From positions 186,001 to 250,000 of the forward strand of contig CAWFTP010000001.1 in assembly GCA_963818885.1 (NCBI GenBank): a stretch of 64,000 nt of DNA. Direction: 5' to 3'. Source of the stretch: DATFDN01 sp963818885. Its GTDB lineage: Bacteria > Pseudomonadota > Alphaproteobacteria > Acetobacterales > Acetobacteraceae. Positions 26,753 to 38,300 of the stretch are shown piece by piece. Below the pieces are notes generated by a model, which saw only the letters and a program-made list of their open reading frames with translations, was not told the DNA's origin and did not search any database. How positions within the stretch are numbered: position 1 is the stretch's first letter; each line of letters starts with the position of its first letter. The position numbers and the translations under genes were made by a program.

Positions 26753-27205
26753 CTATTCCCAGCGCACCGACGCCGTCGTGTCCGCCTCGCGCGCCTCCAC
26801 CCAAGCCGTCGTTCCGTCCCCCCGTTCCTCCTTCTTCCAGAACGGTGCCTTGGTCTTGAGCCAGTCGATCAGGAACGCCGTCGCCGCCAGCGCCGGCTCG
26901 CGGTGCCCGGCCGCGGCGAGGACGAGCACGATCGGTTCGCCCGGCAGCAGGCGGCCGAACCGGTGGATCACCGTCACGCCGAGCAGCGCCCAGCGCCGCT
27001 CCGCGTCCAACGCGATCCGCACAAGCGCCGCCTCGGTCATCCCCGGATAGTGCTCGAGCGTGAGGCATGCCACCGGGTCCGCATCGGTTGAGCGGACCGT
27101 GCCGATGAAGCAGCCGATCCCGCCGATCCCGGGCCGGCCTTCGGACAAAAGGACGATCTCCGCGCCGACATCGAACGGCTCGGCCTGCACCCGGACGCGC
27201 ATCAT
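26753..27205 (-). CDS. moaE: Molybdopterin synthase catalytic subunit MoaE
   Basis: Large subunit of molybdopterin synthase, which converts cPMP to molybdopterin using the thiocarboxylate on MoaD. Family segments are GIGCFIGTVRSTD, LEHYPGMTEAAL, HRFGRLLPGEPIVLVLAAAG and the Lys-bearing active-site stretch DWLKTKAPFWKKE. Two adjacent ATGs (27205 and 27202) overlap the TGA of moaD. Length 150 residues. It sits beside moaD and close to mobB, forming a small molybdenum-cofactor cluster. That fits the molybdenum-dependent formate dehydrogenase near 45 kb. Intact. Confidence 0.92.
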   Translation of the reverse strand: MMRVRVQAEPFDVGAEIVLLSEGRPGIGGIGCFIGTVRSTDADPVACLTLEHYPGMTEAALVRIALDAERRWALLGVTVIHRFGRLLPGEPIVLVLAAAGHREPALAATAFLIDWLKTKAPFWKKEERGDGTTAWVEAREADTTASVRWE

Positions 27206-27471
27206 CCGCCGGTCACCGGGGGAAAGAAGGCGACCTCGTCGCCCGGTCGGACCGGGGCATCGAGGTCGGCGAAGTCCTGATTGACGGCGCAGCGCACCGT
27301 CTGGCGGCTCTCGAACGCGGCGGCATGCGCGGCATCGCGCTCCCGCAGATGCTCGAGCAGGGCTCCGACCGTGCCAACGCCGTTTGGCAGCGCGAGGCGC
27401 TCCTCCCCTACCCCGACCCGCTCGCGCAACCAGGCGAAATAGAGGATAGTGATCGGAGCGGCAGGCGACAT
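27202..27471 (-). CDS. moaD: Molybdopterin synthase sulfur carrier subunit MoaD
   Basis: Ubiquitin-like sulfur carrier of 89 residues ending in the required Gly-Gly (VAFFPPVTGG), whose terminal carboxylate is thiolated by MoeB. The start ITILYFAWLRERVG is a typical MoaD beta strand. ATG at 27471 has a GGGAA stretch just upstream; an in-frame ATG at 27480 would add three residues. The stop overlaps the moaE start, so the two subunits are translationally coupled. Confidence 0.9.
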   Translation of the reverse strand: MSPAAPITILYFAWLRERVGVGEERLALPNGVGTVGALLEHLRERDAAHAAAFESRQTVRCAVNQDFADLDAPVRPGDEVAFFPPVTGG

Positions 27472-27489
27472 GCTTCCCATATAGGGTGC

Positions 27490-28072
27490 CTATTTCGGCG
27501 TGGGGATGGTCTGCACCTGCCCGTTGCCCAGAATGACCGTGCTCGTCCCGTTGCCGTTGGGAACCACGATTCCGGTCATGCCGTTCGGCAGCGTGATCGA
27601 CTTGAAGGCACCGGTCCCGCCGCTGGTTACGGCAGGACCCTGCGGGGTCTGCACCACGCCACTTGCCTGCGGCTCCGTCGCGGGCGGCGTGCCCACGCCG
27701 GGTAAGGACGGAACATTCGGTACGACCGGGTGGAGCGGCCCGAGCGGCCCGGATGTGTTTGGCAACGGCGCCGGGGGGGCCGGCGGCTGGCCGGGCAGCG
27801 TCTGCAAGGGCGAAAGCCCTCCTTCGCCCTCCTGTTTTTGCAGGTCCGCAAGAACTCGGTGTCGGCGGCAGTGGCCCGGGCCACATATTCCCGGTCTCGG
27901 GCTTCAGCGGCGCGATGGCGACGGGCTCACCCAGGGCGCGGCGCATGTTCTCCGACCCGCCGGCGGGGGCGTACGGATCGGGACCGGAGACAAAGGGCAG
28001 CCCGCCCCAGTCCTTGAAGGCGCAGCCGGACAGCATGAACGCGCAGAGACCGAGCAAGGCGAGACGCCGCAT
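27490..28072 (-). CDS. Putative lipoprotein of unknown function (frameshifted)
   Basis: ATG at 28072 begins MRRLALLGLCAFMLSGCAFK, a lipoprotein signal with lipobox LSGC. A Pro-rich mature part follows (PFVSGPDPYAPAGGSENMRR, MWPGPLPPTPSS). A one-base shift at about 27850 restores the frame for LQKQEGEGGLSPLQTLPGQ, a Pro-rich linker and a C-terminal segment ITLPNGMTGIVVPNGNGTST, ending at 27490. Repaired length about 193 residues. I recognise no named family. It lies in the same direction as mobB and moaD, but nothing in its sequence ties it to cofactor synthesis. Confidence 0.6.
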
Positions 28073-28157
28073 CAAGAGAGCTTTCGGAGTGGGATCGGCA
28101 ATGAGGCGCGCACTTTGCCCACGAAGGACGAATCGCTCAAGCAAGCATCCAGGCCAG

Positions 28158-28646
28158 TCATTCGGCACGGGCCAGAATCCATCGCGCGACCGCCTCCGGC
28201 CTATCCAGCGGCAGGCAGGGAACCGCGCAGCCCTCCAGCGCAACGTCGGAGGCGACGGCGACGATGCCGGGATCGCCTGGCCAGAGCGCCAGTTTGCCGA
28301 GCGACGGGCGGTAGACCTCGATCTTTGGGTAAGGATGCGACTTGAAGCCCTCCACCAGCACGAGATCCACCGGTGCGAGCCGGGCGAGCACATCCGGCAG
28401 CGACGGCTCCTCTCCCGTCACCTCGTGCGTCAGCACCCAACGTGCAGGAGACGTGATTAGGACCTCGTGGGCGCCAGCCTCGCGGTGGCGGAAACTGTCC
28501 TTGCCCGGCCGGTCCATGTCGAAGCCGATATGGGCATGCTTGACCGTGGACACACGCATCCCGGCCGCCCGTAGCAACGGGATCAGCGCTGTGAGCAGCG
28601 TGGTCTTGCCGCTGCCGGACCAGCCGACCGCACCGAGAATGCGCAA
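28158..28646 (-). CDS. mobB: Molybdopterin-guanine dinucleotide biosynthesis protein MobB
   Basis: GTP-binding adaptor that assists MobA in attaching GMP to molybdopterin. The P-loop is GWSGSGKTTLLTALIPLL near the N-terminus, followed by VSTVKHAHIGFDMDRPGKDS and DLVLVEGFKSHPYPKIEVYR, all family signatures. 162 residues, normal. The stop of pgsA lies two bases before its ATG, so it is probably translated from the pgsA transcript. MGD is the cofactor form used by formate dehydrogenases of the type seen near 45 kb. Intact. Confidence 0.9.
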   Translation of the reverse strand: MRILGAVGWSGSGKTTLLTALIPLLRAAGMRVSTVKHAHIGFDMDRPGKDSFRHREAGAHEVLITSPARWVLTHEVTGEEPSLPDVLARLAPVDLVLVEGFKSHPYPKIEVYRPSLGKLALWPGDPGIVAVASDVALEGCAVPCLPLDRPEAVARWILARAE

Positions 28647-28647
28647 C

Positions 28648-29271
28648 CTATGTGCCCGGCGGCACCGCGTGCCCGGACGTGTCGGATGGCGGGCCGGGGG
28701 CGCGGCGCCGCGTGTGGCGCAAGCCGGCCATTAGATAGTCCCAGCCGGTCACGAGGGTCAGTCCAGCGGCGACCCACAGCATCGCCGCGCCGATCGCATC
28801 GACCGGGATGAACCCCAGGTGCAAGAGCATGGCCGTTCCATTGCCCGCGAGAAGCGTACCGAGCGCACCCATCTGCATGCCCGTCTTCCACTTGGCGAGC
28901 CGGGTGACCGGCAGCCCCACGCTGACCGCGGCCAGGTACTCACGCAGCCCGCTGACCAGAATCTCGCGCAGCATGATCACAACCGCGGGGTAGAGCGTCC
29001 CGAAGGGCAGCCGCCCCTCACCTGCCAGCATCATCAGCGCCGCGCCGACCAGCAGCTTGTCCGCGATCGGATCGAGCATACGCCCGAAGCTCGACTGCTG
29101 GCGGCGGGCGCGGGCGATCTGGCCGTCGAAGTAGTCGGTGATCGCTGCCGCGCTGAACACGATGCAGGCGGCGAGATTGGCCGCCGGCAGGCGGAGCGCG
29201 ACCAGGGCAACCAGCAGCGGCAGCGCGGCGATCCGCGAGAGCGTCAGCAGGTTGGGCAGGTCGGTCGGCAT
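28648..29271 (-). CDS. pgsA: CDP-diacylglycerol-glycerol-3-phosphate 3-phosphatidyltransferase
   Basis: Membrane enzyme that makes phosphatidylglycerophosphate from CDP-diacylglycerol and glycerol-3-phosphate. The CDP-alcohol phosphotransferase signature D-x2-D-G-x2-A-R-x8-G-x3-D-x3-D is complete (DYFDGQIARARRQQSSFG then RMLDPIADK). Start at ATG 29271 (MPTDLPNLLTLSRIAALPLL), 207 residues, with four or more hydrophobic segments. It heads the pgsA-mobB-lipoprotein-moaD-moaE run and is divergent from the efflux operon. Intact. Confidence 0.92.
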   Translation of the reverse strand: MPTDLPNLLTLSRIAALPLLVALVALRLPAANLAACIVFSAAAITDYFDGQIARARRQQSSFGRMLDPIADKLLVGAALMMLAGEGRLPFGTLYPAVVIMLREILVSGLREYLAAVSVGLPVTRLAKWKTGMQMGALGTLLAGNGTAMLLHLGFIPVDAIGAAMLWVAAGLTLVTGWDYLMAGLRHTRRRAPGPPSDTSGHAVPPGT

Positions 29272-29342
29272 CGCGACCAAGCATATCGGCCGGAAACGCC
29301 GGTCAAGCAATGCGCAACACCGGAGTTACAATACCCACCCAT

Positions 29343-30869
29343 ATGGTCTGCATGTCCTCCCTTCGCGTGCCGAGCGCACGGCGCGCCTTCGCCACTCTGC
29401 TCATGGCCAGTCTCGCCGCCTGCAGCATCGGTCAGGACTACCAACGGCCGGCGCTGGACGTTCCGGGCAAGTTTCGTGGCCCGGTTGCATCTTCGGCCGT
29501 GATCTGGCCGAATCAACAGTGGTGGCAGGGTTTCCGGTCGCCGGAACTCGACCAGCTCATTGCCCAAGCCAAAGCCGGCAATTTCGACATCGCGGCGGCC
29601 ATCGCCCGGGTGCGCCAGGCTGACGCCGCCGTGCGGATCGCCGGTGCCGGCCTGCTGCCGGCGCTCAATGCGACCGCGGGGGCCAGCGTGTCGCAAGAAG
29701 GCCTGGGCACTCAGAGCTTCAGCGGCGCATCCCGGGCGCGCGGGGAGATGATCACGCTCCACAATTATAGCGCCGGCCTGAACGTCTCCTACGAGCTCGA
29801 TTTCTGGGGCCGCATCCGCTCCCAGCGCAGCGCCGCGGTGGCGAGCGCGGTGTTCAGCCGGTTCGATCAGCAAACCGTCGCGCTCACCGTGCTCACGCAA
29901 ACGGCGCAGACCTGGTTCACCGGGCTCGGCCTTGCCGACCAGCTCGCGGTGGCGCGGCGCAACCTCGCCGACGCGACCCAACTCCTCGACGTCATCAACG
30001 GCCGCCTCGCGGTCGGGCTCGCGACGGCGCTCGACCGCGACCAGCAAGCCTCGCTCGTCGCCGCCCAGAAGGCGATCATCCCGGGACTGCAGAACCAGCT
30101 CGAGCAGGAGCTGATCGGGCTCGGCATCCTGACCGGCCGTCCGCCCGAATCGATCACCGTCCAACCGGGCACGCTTGATGACCTCGCGACGCCAATCGTC
30201 TCCCCCGGCCTGCCATCGCAGCTCCTCGCCCGGCGGCCGGACGTGGCCTCGGCGGAGGCGCAACTCGTCGCCGCCCGCTTCGACATCAAGGCGGCGCAGG
30301 CGGCGTTCTTTCCCTCCATCGTGCTGACCGGCCAGCGCGGCTACGCGAACGACGCGCTGGGCAACGCCTTCACGCCGGGAGGGCTCATCGAGACCCTCGC
30401 GGCCAACCTCACCCAGCCCATATTCGAGGGCGGCGCGCTGCGCGGTCAGCTCGAGCAGTCGAAGGGCCGCTATGCAGAGCTCCTGGCCGACTATCGCAAG
30501 GCGGTCGTGCAGGCTTTCACCGACGTCGACAACGCCCTGGTTGCATGGCGCTTCACTAGCGAGCAGGAGGCGTTGCAGCGACAGGCGGTAATCTCCGCCC
30601 GGGGGGCGGAGACCGCCGCGCGGGCGCAGATCGCGGCGGGCACCGCGGACGTCACCACCTTGCTCAGCACGGAGACCGCCCTGTTCACCGCGGAGAATAC
30701 CCTAGTGCAGATCAGGCTCGCGCGGTTCACCGCGCTGCTCGACCTCTACAAGGCGCTCGGCGGCGGCTGGGTGGCGCCTGCGGGCCCGATCGTGGACGAC
30801 TTCCCCGGCCTGCATCCCGGCATCCTGAAAGGCGGCATCGCCCTGCCGCTGCCCGAAAACATCGAATGA
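29343..30869 (+). CDS. RND efflux outer membrane factor lipoprotein (NodT/OprM family)
   Basis: TolC-like channel that joins the inner-membrane RND pump and adaptor to the outside. The lipobox is in LLMASLAACSIGQDYQRPAL, so the protein is lipid-anchored. Two outer membrane efflux repeats follow (about residues 60-270 and 280-490), with LLARRPDVASAEAQLVAARF and NLTQPIFEGGALRGQLEQSK as typical segments. Starts at ATG 29343 or 29352 are both possible; a GGAG lies upstream of the first. About 508 residues. First gene of a four-gene RND operon. Intact. Confidence 0.9.
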   Translation: MVCMSSLRVPSARRAFATLLMASLAACSIGQDYQRPALDVPGKFRGPVASSAVIWPNQQWWQGFRSPELDQLIAQAKAGNFDIAAAIARVRQADAAVRIAGAGLLPALNATAGASVSQEGLGTQSFSGASRARGEMITLHNYSAGLNVSYELDFWGRIRSQRSAAVASAVFSRFDQQTVALTVLTQTAQTWFTGLGLADQLAVARRNLADATQLLDVINGRLAVGLATALDRDQQASLVAAQKAIIPGLQNQLEQELIGLGILTGRPPESITVQPGTLDDLATPIVSPGLPSQLLARRPDVASAEAQLVAARFDIKAAQAAFFPSIVLTGQRGYANDALGNAFTPGGLIETLAANLTQPIFEGGALRGQLEQSKGRYAELLADYRKAVVQAFTDVDNALVAWRFTSEQEALQRQAVISARGAETAARAQIAAGTADVTTLLSTETALFTAENTLVQIRLARFTALLDLYKALGGGWVAPAGPIVDDFPGLHPGILKGGIALPLPENIE

Positions 30870-30928
30870 TTTCCGGCTCGCAAACCTGTATCGCTCACCC
30901 GCGCGCCCGGACGGAGGCCGCCTGACGC

Positions 30929-32171
30929 ATGGATATCGGCTCGCGCGACGACATTACGCTCGCCCCTCGGCCGCGCACGCGGCGGAGCCGGGCGGTGATG
31001 TCGCTGCTGACCCTGCTGCTGCTGGCGGCGATCGGCGCGGCCATCTGGTTGTGGCCGACGAGCCAAAGCACGCGCCGCACCCGGAACCCGGAAGCGACGG
31101 CGCCCGTCCCCGTGCTGGTGTCCACCGCCGCCAAGTCGGACGTGCCGGTCTGGCTCGATGCGCTAGGGACGGTGCAGGCGTTCAACACCGTCACCGTCAA
31201 GCCGATGGTGGACGGCCCGCTGCTCGACGTCGACTTCCAGGAGGGCGAGCACGTCACCAAGGGCCAGGTGCTGGCGCATATCGATCCGCGCACCTACCAG
31301 GCGACGCTCGACCAGGCGATCGCCAAGAAGGCGCAGGACGAGGCGACGCTCGCCAATGCCCGCCTCGATCTCGCCCGCTACGAGAAGCTCGTGCAGAGCA
31401 AGTACACGACCGGGCAGACCGCGGACACGGCACGCGCGCTCGTCGCGCAGCTCACCGCGCAGGTGAAGGGCGATCAGGCGGCGATCGACACCGCGCGCAC
31501 CATGCTGAGCTACACGACCATCACGGCGCCGATCACGGGGCGTGCCGGCATCCGCGCGGTCGATGCCGGCAACATCGTGCATGCCGCCGACGCCACCGGG
31601 CTCGTGGTGCTGACGCAGCTCCAGCCGATCTCCGTCATCTTCAACCTGCCGCAACAGGACCTGCCGCAGGTCGCCGCCGCTATGAAGGACCCGGGCAATC
31701 CGACCGTGCTCGCGATGAACGAGAGCGGGCCGGCGAGTGGCAAGGTGCTGGATCGCGGCACGCTGAGCGTGCTCGACAACGAGGTCGACCCGACCACCGG
31801 CACCATCAAGCTGAAGGCGACGTTCCCGAATCCCAATGAGGCGCTGTGGCCGGGCGGTTTTGTTCGCGTGCGCCTGCAGGTCGCGACGATGAGGGACGTC
31901 GTGACCGTGCCGCCCGCCGCCGTGCAGCGCGGGCCGAACGGCGATTACGTCTACATCGTCAAGCTGGGTGACGCGGCGCAGCGCCAGCCTGTGACGGTCG
32001 CGCATATGGACGCCGACGCCGCCGCGCTCAGCGCCGGCGTGACTACCCGGCGAGCACGTGGTGACCGACGGCGCGTCCCGCCTGACGGATGGCAAGAAGG
32101 TGTCGATCGCGCCGACCGCCGGGCAGCCGGCTCCCGCGGAGCCGGGAGCGCAGTCCCACCACCGGCGATGA
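30929..32171 (+). CDS. mdtA: RND efflux periplasmic adaptor, MdtA-like (frameshifted near the end)
   Basis: Membrane fusion protein bridging pump and outer channel. A single N-terminal membrane segment (VMSLLTLLLLAAIGAAIWLW, residues 24-43) is followed by the barrel-sandwich motif TVKPMVDGPLLDVDFQEGEH. Then come an alpha hairpin and the lipoyl return ITAPITGRAGIRAVDAGNIV, and the beta-barrel (TGTIKLKATFPNPNEALWPG). One extra base at about 32043 disrupts the last 40 codons. Removing it gives PGEHVVTDGASRLTDGKKV and a TGA at 32169-32171 that overlaps the next ATG (ATGA). About 413 residues. Confidence 0.88.
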
Positions 32172-35100
32172 ATCTCTCGGCGCCCTTCATTGCCCGCCCG
32201 ATCGCAACGTGGCTGCTCGCGATCGCGATCCTGCTGGCGGGTGCCCTCGGCTATCGTGAACTGCCGGTCTCCGCTCTGCCGCAGGTCGACTTCCCGACGA
32301 TTGAGGTGACGACGCAGCTGCCGGGCGCCGGGCCGCAGACCGTCTCCACCCTCATCACCGCCTCGCTGGAGCGCCAGTTCGGCCAGATCCCCGGCATCGC
32401 GACGATGACCTCGGTCAGCGCCGAGGGAACAAGCATCATCACCCTGCAGTTCGAGCTGAACCGCGACCTCGACGCGGCGGCGCAGGACGTGCAGGCGGCG
32501 ATCAACGCCGCCGCCGGCACTCTGCCGACCAACCTGCCCTACCCCCCGACCTACTCCAAGGTGAACCCGGCTGACGCGCCGGTGCTGACGCTGGCGCTCA
32601 CCTCGGACACCCTGCCGGTCGCCGAGTTGGGCGACGCGGCGGATACAATCCTGCAGCCGAAGCTCGCGCAGATCGATGGCGTGGGTAAGGTCACGGTGGA
32701 GGGCGGCATCCGCCCGGCAGTGCGTGTGCGCGTCGACCCCGCGCGGCTCGCCGCCTATGGCCTGTCGATGGACGACGTGCGCACCGCCGTCGCCGCCGCC
32801 AACACGAACGGCGCCAAGGGCGGGTTCGATGGCCCGCGCCAGGCGGTTTCGCTCGGTGCCAACGATCAGCTCGTCTCGGCCGATCAGTACCCGAAACCTC
32901 ATCCTCGCCTGGCGCAACGGCGCGCCGGTGCGCCTCTCCGCGGTGGGACAGACGATCGATGGGGTGGAGAACAACCGCGTCGGCGCCTGGTATTTCCACG
33001 ACGGACGGCAGGAGCCGGCGGCGGTGCTCGACATCCAGCGCCAGCCGGGCGCGAACGTCGTGCAGACGGTCGACCAGATCAAGGCGGCACTCCCGGCGCT
33101 GGAGCGCGCGCTGCCCGCCGGCATCCGCCTGACCTTCGTCACCGACCGCACGCAGAGCATCCGCGCCTCGGTGCGCGAGGTGCAGATCACGCTCATTGTC
33201 GCGATCGTGCTGGTTGTGCTGGTGATCTTCGCCTTCCTACGCTCGGCACGGGCGACCTTCATCCCGGCGATCGCGCTCCCGCTGTCGCTGATCGGCACGT
33301 TCGGCGTGATGGACCGGCTGGGCTACAGCCTCGACAATCTGTCGCTGATGGCGCTGGTGGTCGCGACCGGTTTCGTGGTCGACGACGCGATCGTCATGAT
33401 CGAGAACATCGTGCGCCATATCGAGGACGGCATGACCCCGATGGCGGCGGCGTTCCGCGGCGCCGGGCAGATCGGCTTCACCATCGTCTCGCTGACCGTA
33501 TCGCTGATCGCCGTCTTCATTCCCCTGCTGTTCATGTCGGGCGTCGTCGGCCGGCTGTTCTCCGAGTTCGCGGTCACGCTCTCGATCGCGGTCGTGGTCT
33601 CCGCCGTCATCTCACTCACACTCACGCCGATGCTGTGCGGACGGCTCCTGCGCCCGAGCGAGGAAGCGCCGCCCGGCCACCTCTCCCGCTGGCTGGAAGC
33701 GGGCTTCGAGGCGATGCTGCGCGGCTACTGGCGCACGCTCCGCGTCGCGCTCGCCCATCAGGAAACCGTTCTGGTGATCTTCGCCGCGACGCTCGCCGGT
33801 ACCGATCATCCTCTACCTCGCGATTCCGAAGGGCTTCCTGCCCCAGCAGGACACCGGAACGATCGTCGGCGTCACCGAGGGCGCGCAGAGCATCTCAATC
33901 CCGCATCTCTCCGCCTTGCAGAATGAGGCGGCGGCCCGCGTGCTCAGGGATCCCGCGGTTCAAAGCGTGGTCTCCTTCGTCGGTGTCGGCAGCATCAACC
34001 CCACACCGAACACCGGACAACTCACGATTTCCCTGAAGCCGTTCGGGCAGCGCGAGCACATCGATGCGGTCCTCCCCCGACTGCGCCGCGAGGTGGAGGC
34101 CGTCCCGGGCCTCTCGACCTGGATGCGTCCGGTGCAGGACGTGACTTTGGGCTCGCGGGTCAGCCGCACCGAATACCAGTACACGCTGATGGACACCGAT
34201 GCGCGCGAACTCGCGACTTGGACGGCGCAGCTGCTCGCCGCGATGGCTGCCTCGCCAGCGCTGGTGAACGTCACCTCCGATCAGCAGAATGACGGGCATG
34301 CGACCCAAATCACCGTCGACCGTCAGGCGGCGATGCGGCTTGGCGTCAGCATGCAGGCGATCCAGGACACGCTCTACGACGCGTTCGGCCAGCGCCAGAT
34401 TTCGACCATCTTCGGCCAGGCGAACCAGTATCGGGTGATCCTGGAGGCAGGCCCGGCATGGCAGGCGGACCCCGCGACCCTCAACCTGCTGCGCGTCCCC
34501 GGCACCAACGACGCGCAGGTTCCTCTCTCTCAGGTCACGAGCTTTACCCGAACCACGGCGCCGCTGGTGGTGACGCATCAGGAGCAGTTCCCCTCGGCGA
34601 CCATCAGCTTCGACACCGCGCCGGGATACGCGCTCGGCGACGCGGTGGAGGCGGTGCACCGGGCCGAGGCGTCGATCGGGATGCCGGCCACCATCTCCGG
34701 CAGCTTCGCAGGCGATGCGGCAGAGTTCCAGCGTTCGCTCGCCGCCGAGCCCTGGCTGATCCTCGCCTCGCTGGTGGTGATCTACATCGTCCTCGGCGTG
34801 CTGTACGAGAGCTGGATCCATCCGGTCACGATCCTCTCCACCCTGCCTTCGGCCGGCGTCGGCGCGCTGCTCGCGCTGATGCTCACGGGGACCGACCTCT
34901 CGCTCGTCGCGCTCGTCGGCATCGTGCTGCTGATGGGCATCGTGAAGAAGAACGCGATCATGATGATCGACTTCGCGCTGGAGGCCGAGCGCGTCGGCGG
35001 TCTTCACCCCCGCCTCGCGATCGAGGAGGCGTGCCTGCTGCGCTTCCGCCCGATCATGATGACGACGATGGCCGCCCTGCTCGGCGCCGTGCCGCTGGTG

Positions 35101-35268
35101 CTGGAGGGGGGCGCCGGATCGGAGCTGCGCGCGCCGCTCGGCATTACCATCATCGGCGGGCTTCTGCTGTCGCAGCTGCTCACGCTCTACACCACGCCGG
35201 TCATCTATCTCGGCTTCGAGCGGCTGCGCGCCCGCCTCGGCGGCGCCGCGATGGTACCGGGCGAATGA
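32168..35268 (+). CDS. mdtB: RND efflux permease, MdtB-like (two frameshifts)
   Basis: Proton-driven multidrug pump subunit of the HAE1 RND family. ATG 32168 gives MNLSAPFIARPIATWLLAIA. Family segments are LPQVDFPTIEVTTQLPGA, the GFVVDDAIVMIENIVRH proton-relay helix with its paired Asp, LMGIVKKNAIMMIDFALEAE and FRPIMMTTMAALLGAVPL. The frame breaks at about 32893 (after SADQY) and at about 33797 (before IILYLAIPKGFLPQQDTG), and repair gives about 1033 residues. In MdtABC systems two different RND subunits form the trimer, and a second RND gene follows. The frameshifts probably are sequence errors. Confidence 0.88.
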
Positions 35269-35271
35269 GCC

Positions 35272-35387
35272 CCTCACCCAGCTCGCTGCGCTCGCCGACC
35301 GCTCCCGCAAGCGGGAGAGGTGAAGATACAAGTCGCCTCTCCCTCTGGGAAAGGCCCGACTCGCGTGGCGAGCCCGGTGAGGGCCAC
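35272..35387. repeat. Intergenic palindromic repeat inside the efflux operon
   Basis: The 121-base gap between the two RND pump genes is filled by nested inverted segments. CCCCTCACCC at the left end pairs with GGTGAGGG at the right end. GCTCGC/GCGAGC arms and a CTCCCGCAAGCGGGAG hairpin lie inside. It resembles the repeat debris at 6000-6260 and the hairpin at 38746-38773. It leaves the operon order intact but separates the two pump subunits, so it could alter their relative expression. Confidence 0.65.
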
Positions 35388-35389
35388 GG

Positions 35390-38300
35390 ATGAACATCTC
35401 CGTCCCCTTCATCCACCGCCCGGTCGCGACGATCCTGCTCGCGCTCGGCATCCTGCTCGCGGGCGGCGTCGCCTACCAATTCCTGCCGGTCGCGGCACTC
35501 CCAAGCGTCGACATTCCAACCATCGTCGTGATGGCCTCCCGTCCCGGCGCTGATCCGGAGACGATGGCGAACTCGGTCGCCGCCCCGCTCGAACGCCGAC
35601 TGGGAGAGATCGCCGGCGTGACGGAGATCACGTCGACGAGCTCCACCGGCGCGACCTCGATCGTGGTGCAGTTCGACATCGACCGCGACATCAATGGGGC
35701 GGCGCGCGACGTGCAGGCGGCGATCAACGCCGCCTATACCGACCTGCCATCGGACTTGCCGACACGGCCCTACTATCGCAAGTTCAATCCGGCCGACGCA
35801 CCGATCATGACCATCGCGCTGTCCTCGGACACGCTGTCCGTTCGCGACATCTTCGATGCGGCCGACACGATCCTCGCCCAGCGCCTGTCGCAAGTCGATG
35901 GCGTGTCGAACATCACCGTCAACGGCGCCGAGAAGCCAGCGGTGCGGGTCGACCTTAATCCCAGCCGCCTCGCCGCCGCCGGGCTTTCCGCCCAGGACGT
36001 CACCAACGCGGTGAAGGCGGCCAACGTCATCCAGCCGACGGGCGGGTTCGAGGGACCCATGCAGGCGGAAATGATCGGCATCAACGGCCAGATCGGCCAC
36101 GCCGCGCAGTACCGCGGTCTGGTGCTGAAGGCAGGCAACGGCGCCGTCCTGCGGCTTTCGGACGTTGCGACGGTGATTGACGGGGTGGCCAACACACGCC
36201 TCGCCGCGTGGGACGGCAAGAAGCCGGCGATCCTGCTCACCATCTCGAAGTCCGCCGGCGCCAACGTCATCGAGACCAACGATCGCGTGCGCGAATTGCT
36301 GCCGCAGCTCATGGAGTGGATGCCGGCCGGCATCAAGCTGACGGTGATCCAGGACCGCACCGCGACGATCCGTGCGAGCGTCGCCGACGTGCAATACACG
36401 CTGCTCGCGACGATCGCGCTCGTGCTGATGGTGGTGCTGGTGTTCATGCGCCGGCTCGTGCCGATCGTCGCTGCGGCCGTGACCGTACCGCTATCGCTCT
36501 GCGGCACGCTCGCCGGCATGTGGTTCCTCGGCTACTCGCTCGACAATTTCTCCCTTATGGCGCTGACCATCTCGATCGGCTTCGTGGTCGACGACGCGAT
36601 CGTCATGATCGAGAACATCGTCCGCCGCGTGGAGCTGGGCGAGACGCCGATGCAGGCGGCGATCGCGGGATCGCGGCAGATCGGCTTCACCGTCGTTTCC
36701 ATCAGCCTGTCCTTGATCGCGGTGTTCATCCCGCTGATCTTCATGGGCGGCATCCTGGGACGGCTGTTCCATGAGTTTTCGATGACACTCACGATAGCGA
36801 TCGTGATCTCCGCGGCCGTCTCGCTTACCCTTACGCCGATGATCTGCGGCCGCTGGTCGACGCCGCCACGCCCGCACAAGGGAGTCGTCGCACGCATCGA
36901 CTCGGTGGTGGAACGTGGCTTCGCCGCGGTCCACCGGGGCTACGCGCGCAGTCTCGGCTGGTCGCTGCGCCACCAGGGCTTCATGCTGCTGGTGATGCTG
37001 GCGACAATTGTGCTGACGATCCGGCTCTACGGCACCGTCTCCAAGGGCTTCATGCCGATCCAGGACACCGGGAACCTGATCGGTTCCACGATCGCCTCGC
37101 CAGACGTGTCATTTCCCGCGATGGAGGCGCGTCAACGCGCCGTCGTGGACTTGCTGCTGAGCGATCCGGCAGTCGAGGCGGTTGCCTCCCGGGTCGGAGT
37201 ATCGAGCGGCTGGAGCTCGCTCAACCGCGGCTATCTCTCCGTCAGCCTCAGGCCGGTGTCCGAGCGGGGCATCTCGTCAGAAGACGTGATCGCCCGGCTG
37301 CGCCCGCGTCTCGCCCAGCTGGGCGGGGTCCAGACGTTCCTTTATTCGGCCCAGGACTTGCGCGGCGGCGGGCGCAGCGGCGGTTCGCAATTCCAGTTCG
37401 CGCTGATCGGCGACAACCTCGCGGAGCTGCGCAAATGGTCGCTCGCGCTCGAGGACAAGCTGAAGGCAACGCCCGGCATCACCGACGTCACCTCCGACCA
37501 GGATCGTGCCGGGCCGCAAATGAACGTCATGATCGATCGTGACGCCGCCGCGCGGCTGGGGATCAGCGTTCAGGCGATCGACGCCGCGCTGAACAACGCC
37601 TTCGCGCAGCGTCAGGTCTCCACGATCTACTCCCAGCGCAACCAGTACAAGGTCGTCATCGAGACCGATCCGAAGCTGCAGACCTCACCGGTCATGCTCA
37701 ACCGCGTCTATCTTGCCGCCGCGAACGGCAAGCAGGTGCCGCTATCGACCGTCGCACAGTTCGAGCCGGGTGACGCGGCGCTCGCGGTACGCCACCAGGG
37801 CCAGTTCCCCGCGACCACGCTCAGCTTCAACCTGGCCGAGGGCACATCGCTAGGTGACGCCGAGAAGGCCGTTTCGGACGCCGCCGCGTCGCTGCGGATG
37901 CCCGCTGATCTCAGGACCGAGTTCGCCGGCAACGCCAAGTGGCTGCAGCAGACGACGGCGACGCTTCCCCTTCTGATCGCGGCGGCGCTGATCTCGATCT
38001 ACATCGTCCTGGGCGTGCTGTACGAGAGCCTGCTGCACCCGCTGACGATCCTTTCCACCCTGCCGTCCGCTGGACTTGGGGCGCTCCTCGCGCTGCTGGT
38101 CACCGGCCTGCCGCTCGACATCATGGGCATGATCGCGATCGTCCTGCTCATGGGCATCGTCAAGAAGAACGGGATCATGCTGGTCGATTTCGCCCTGGAG
38201 GCGGAACGCCAACACGGCTTGTCTCCCGCCCAGGCGATCCACGCCGCCTGCCTGGAGCGATTCCGGCCCATCATCATGACGACCCTTGCGGCCCTGCTCG

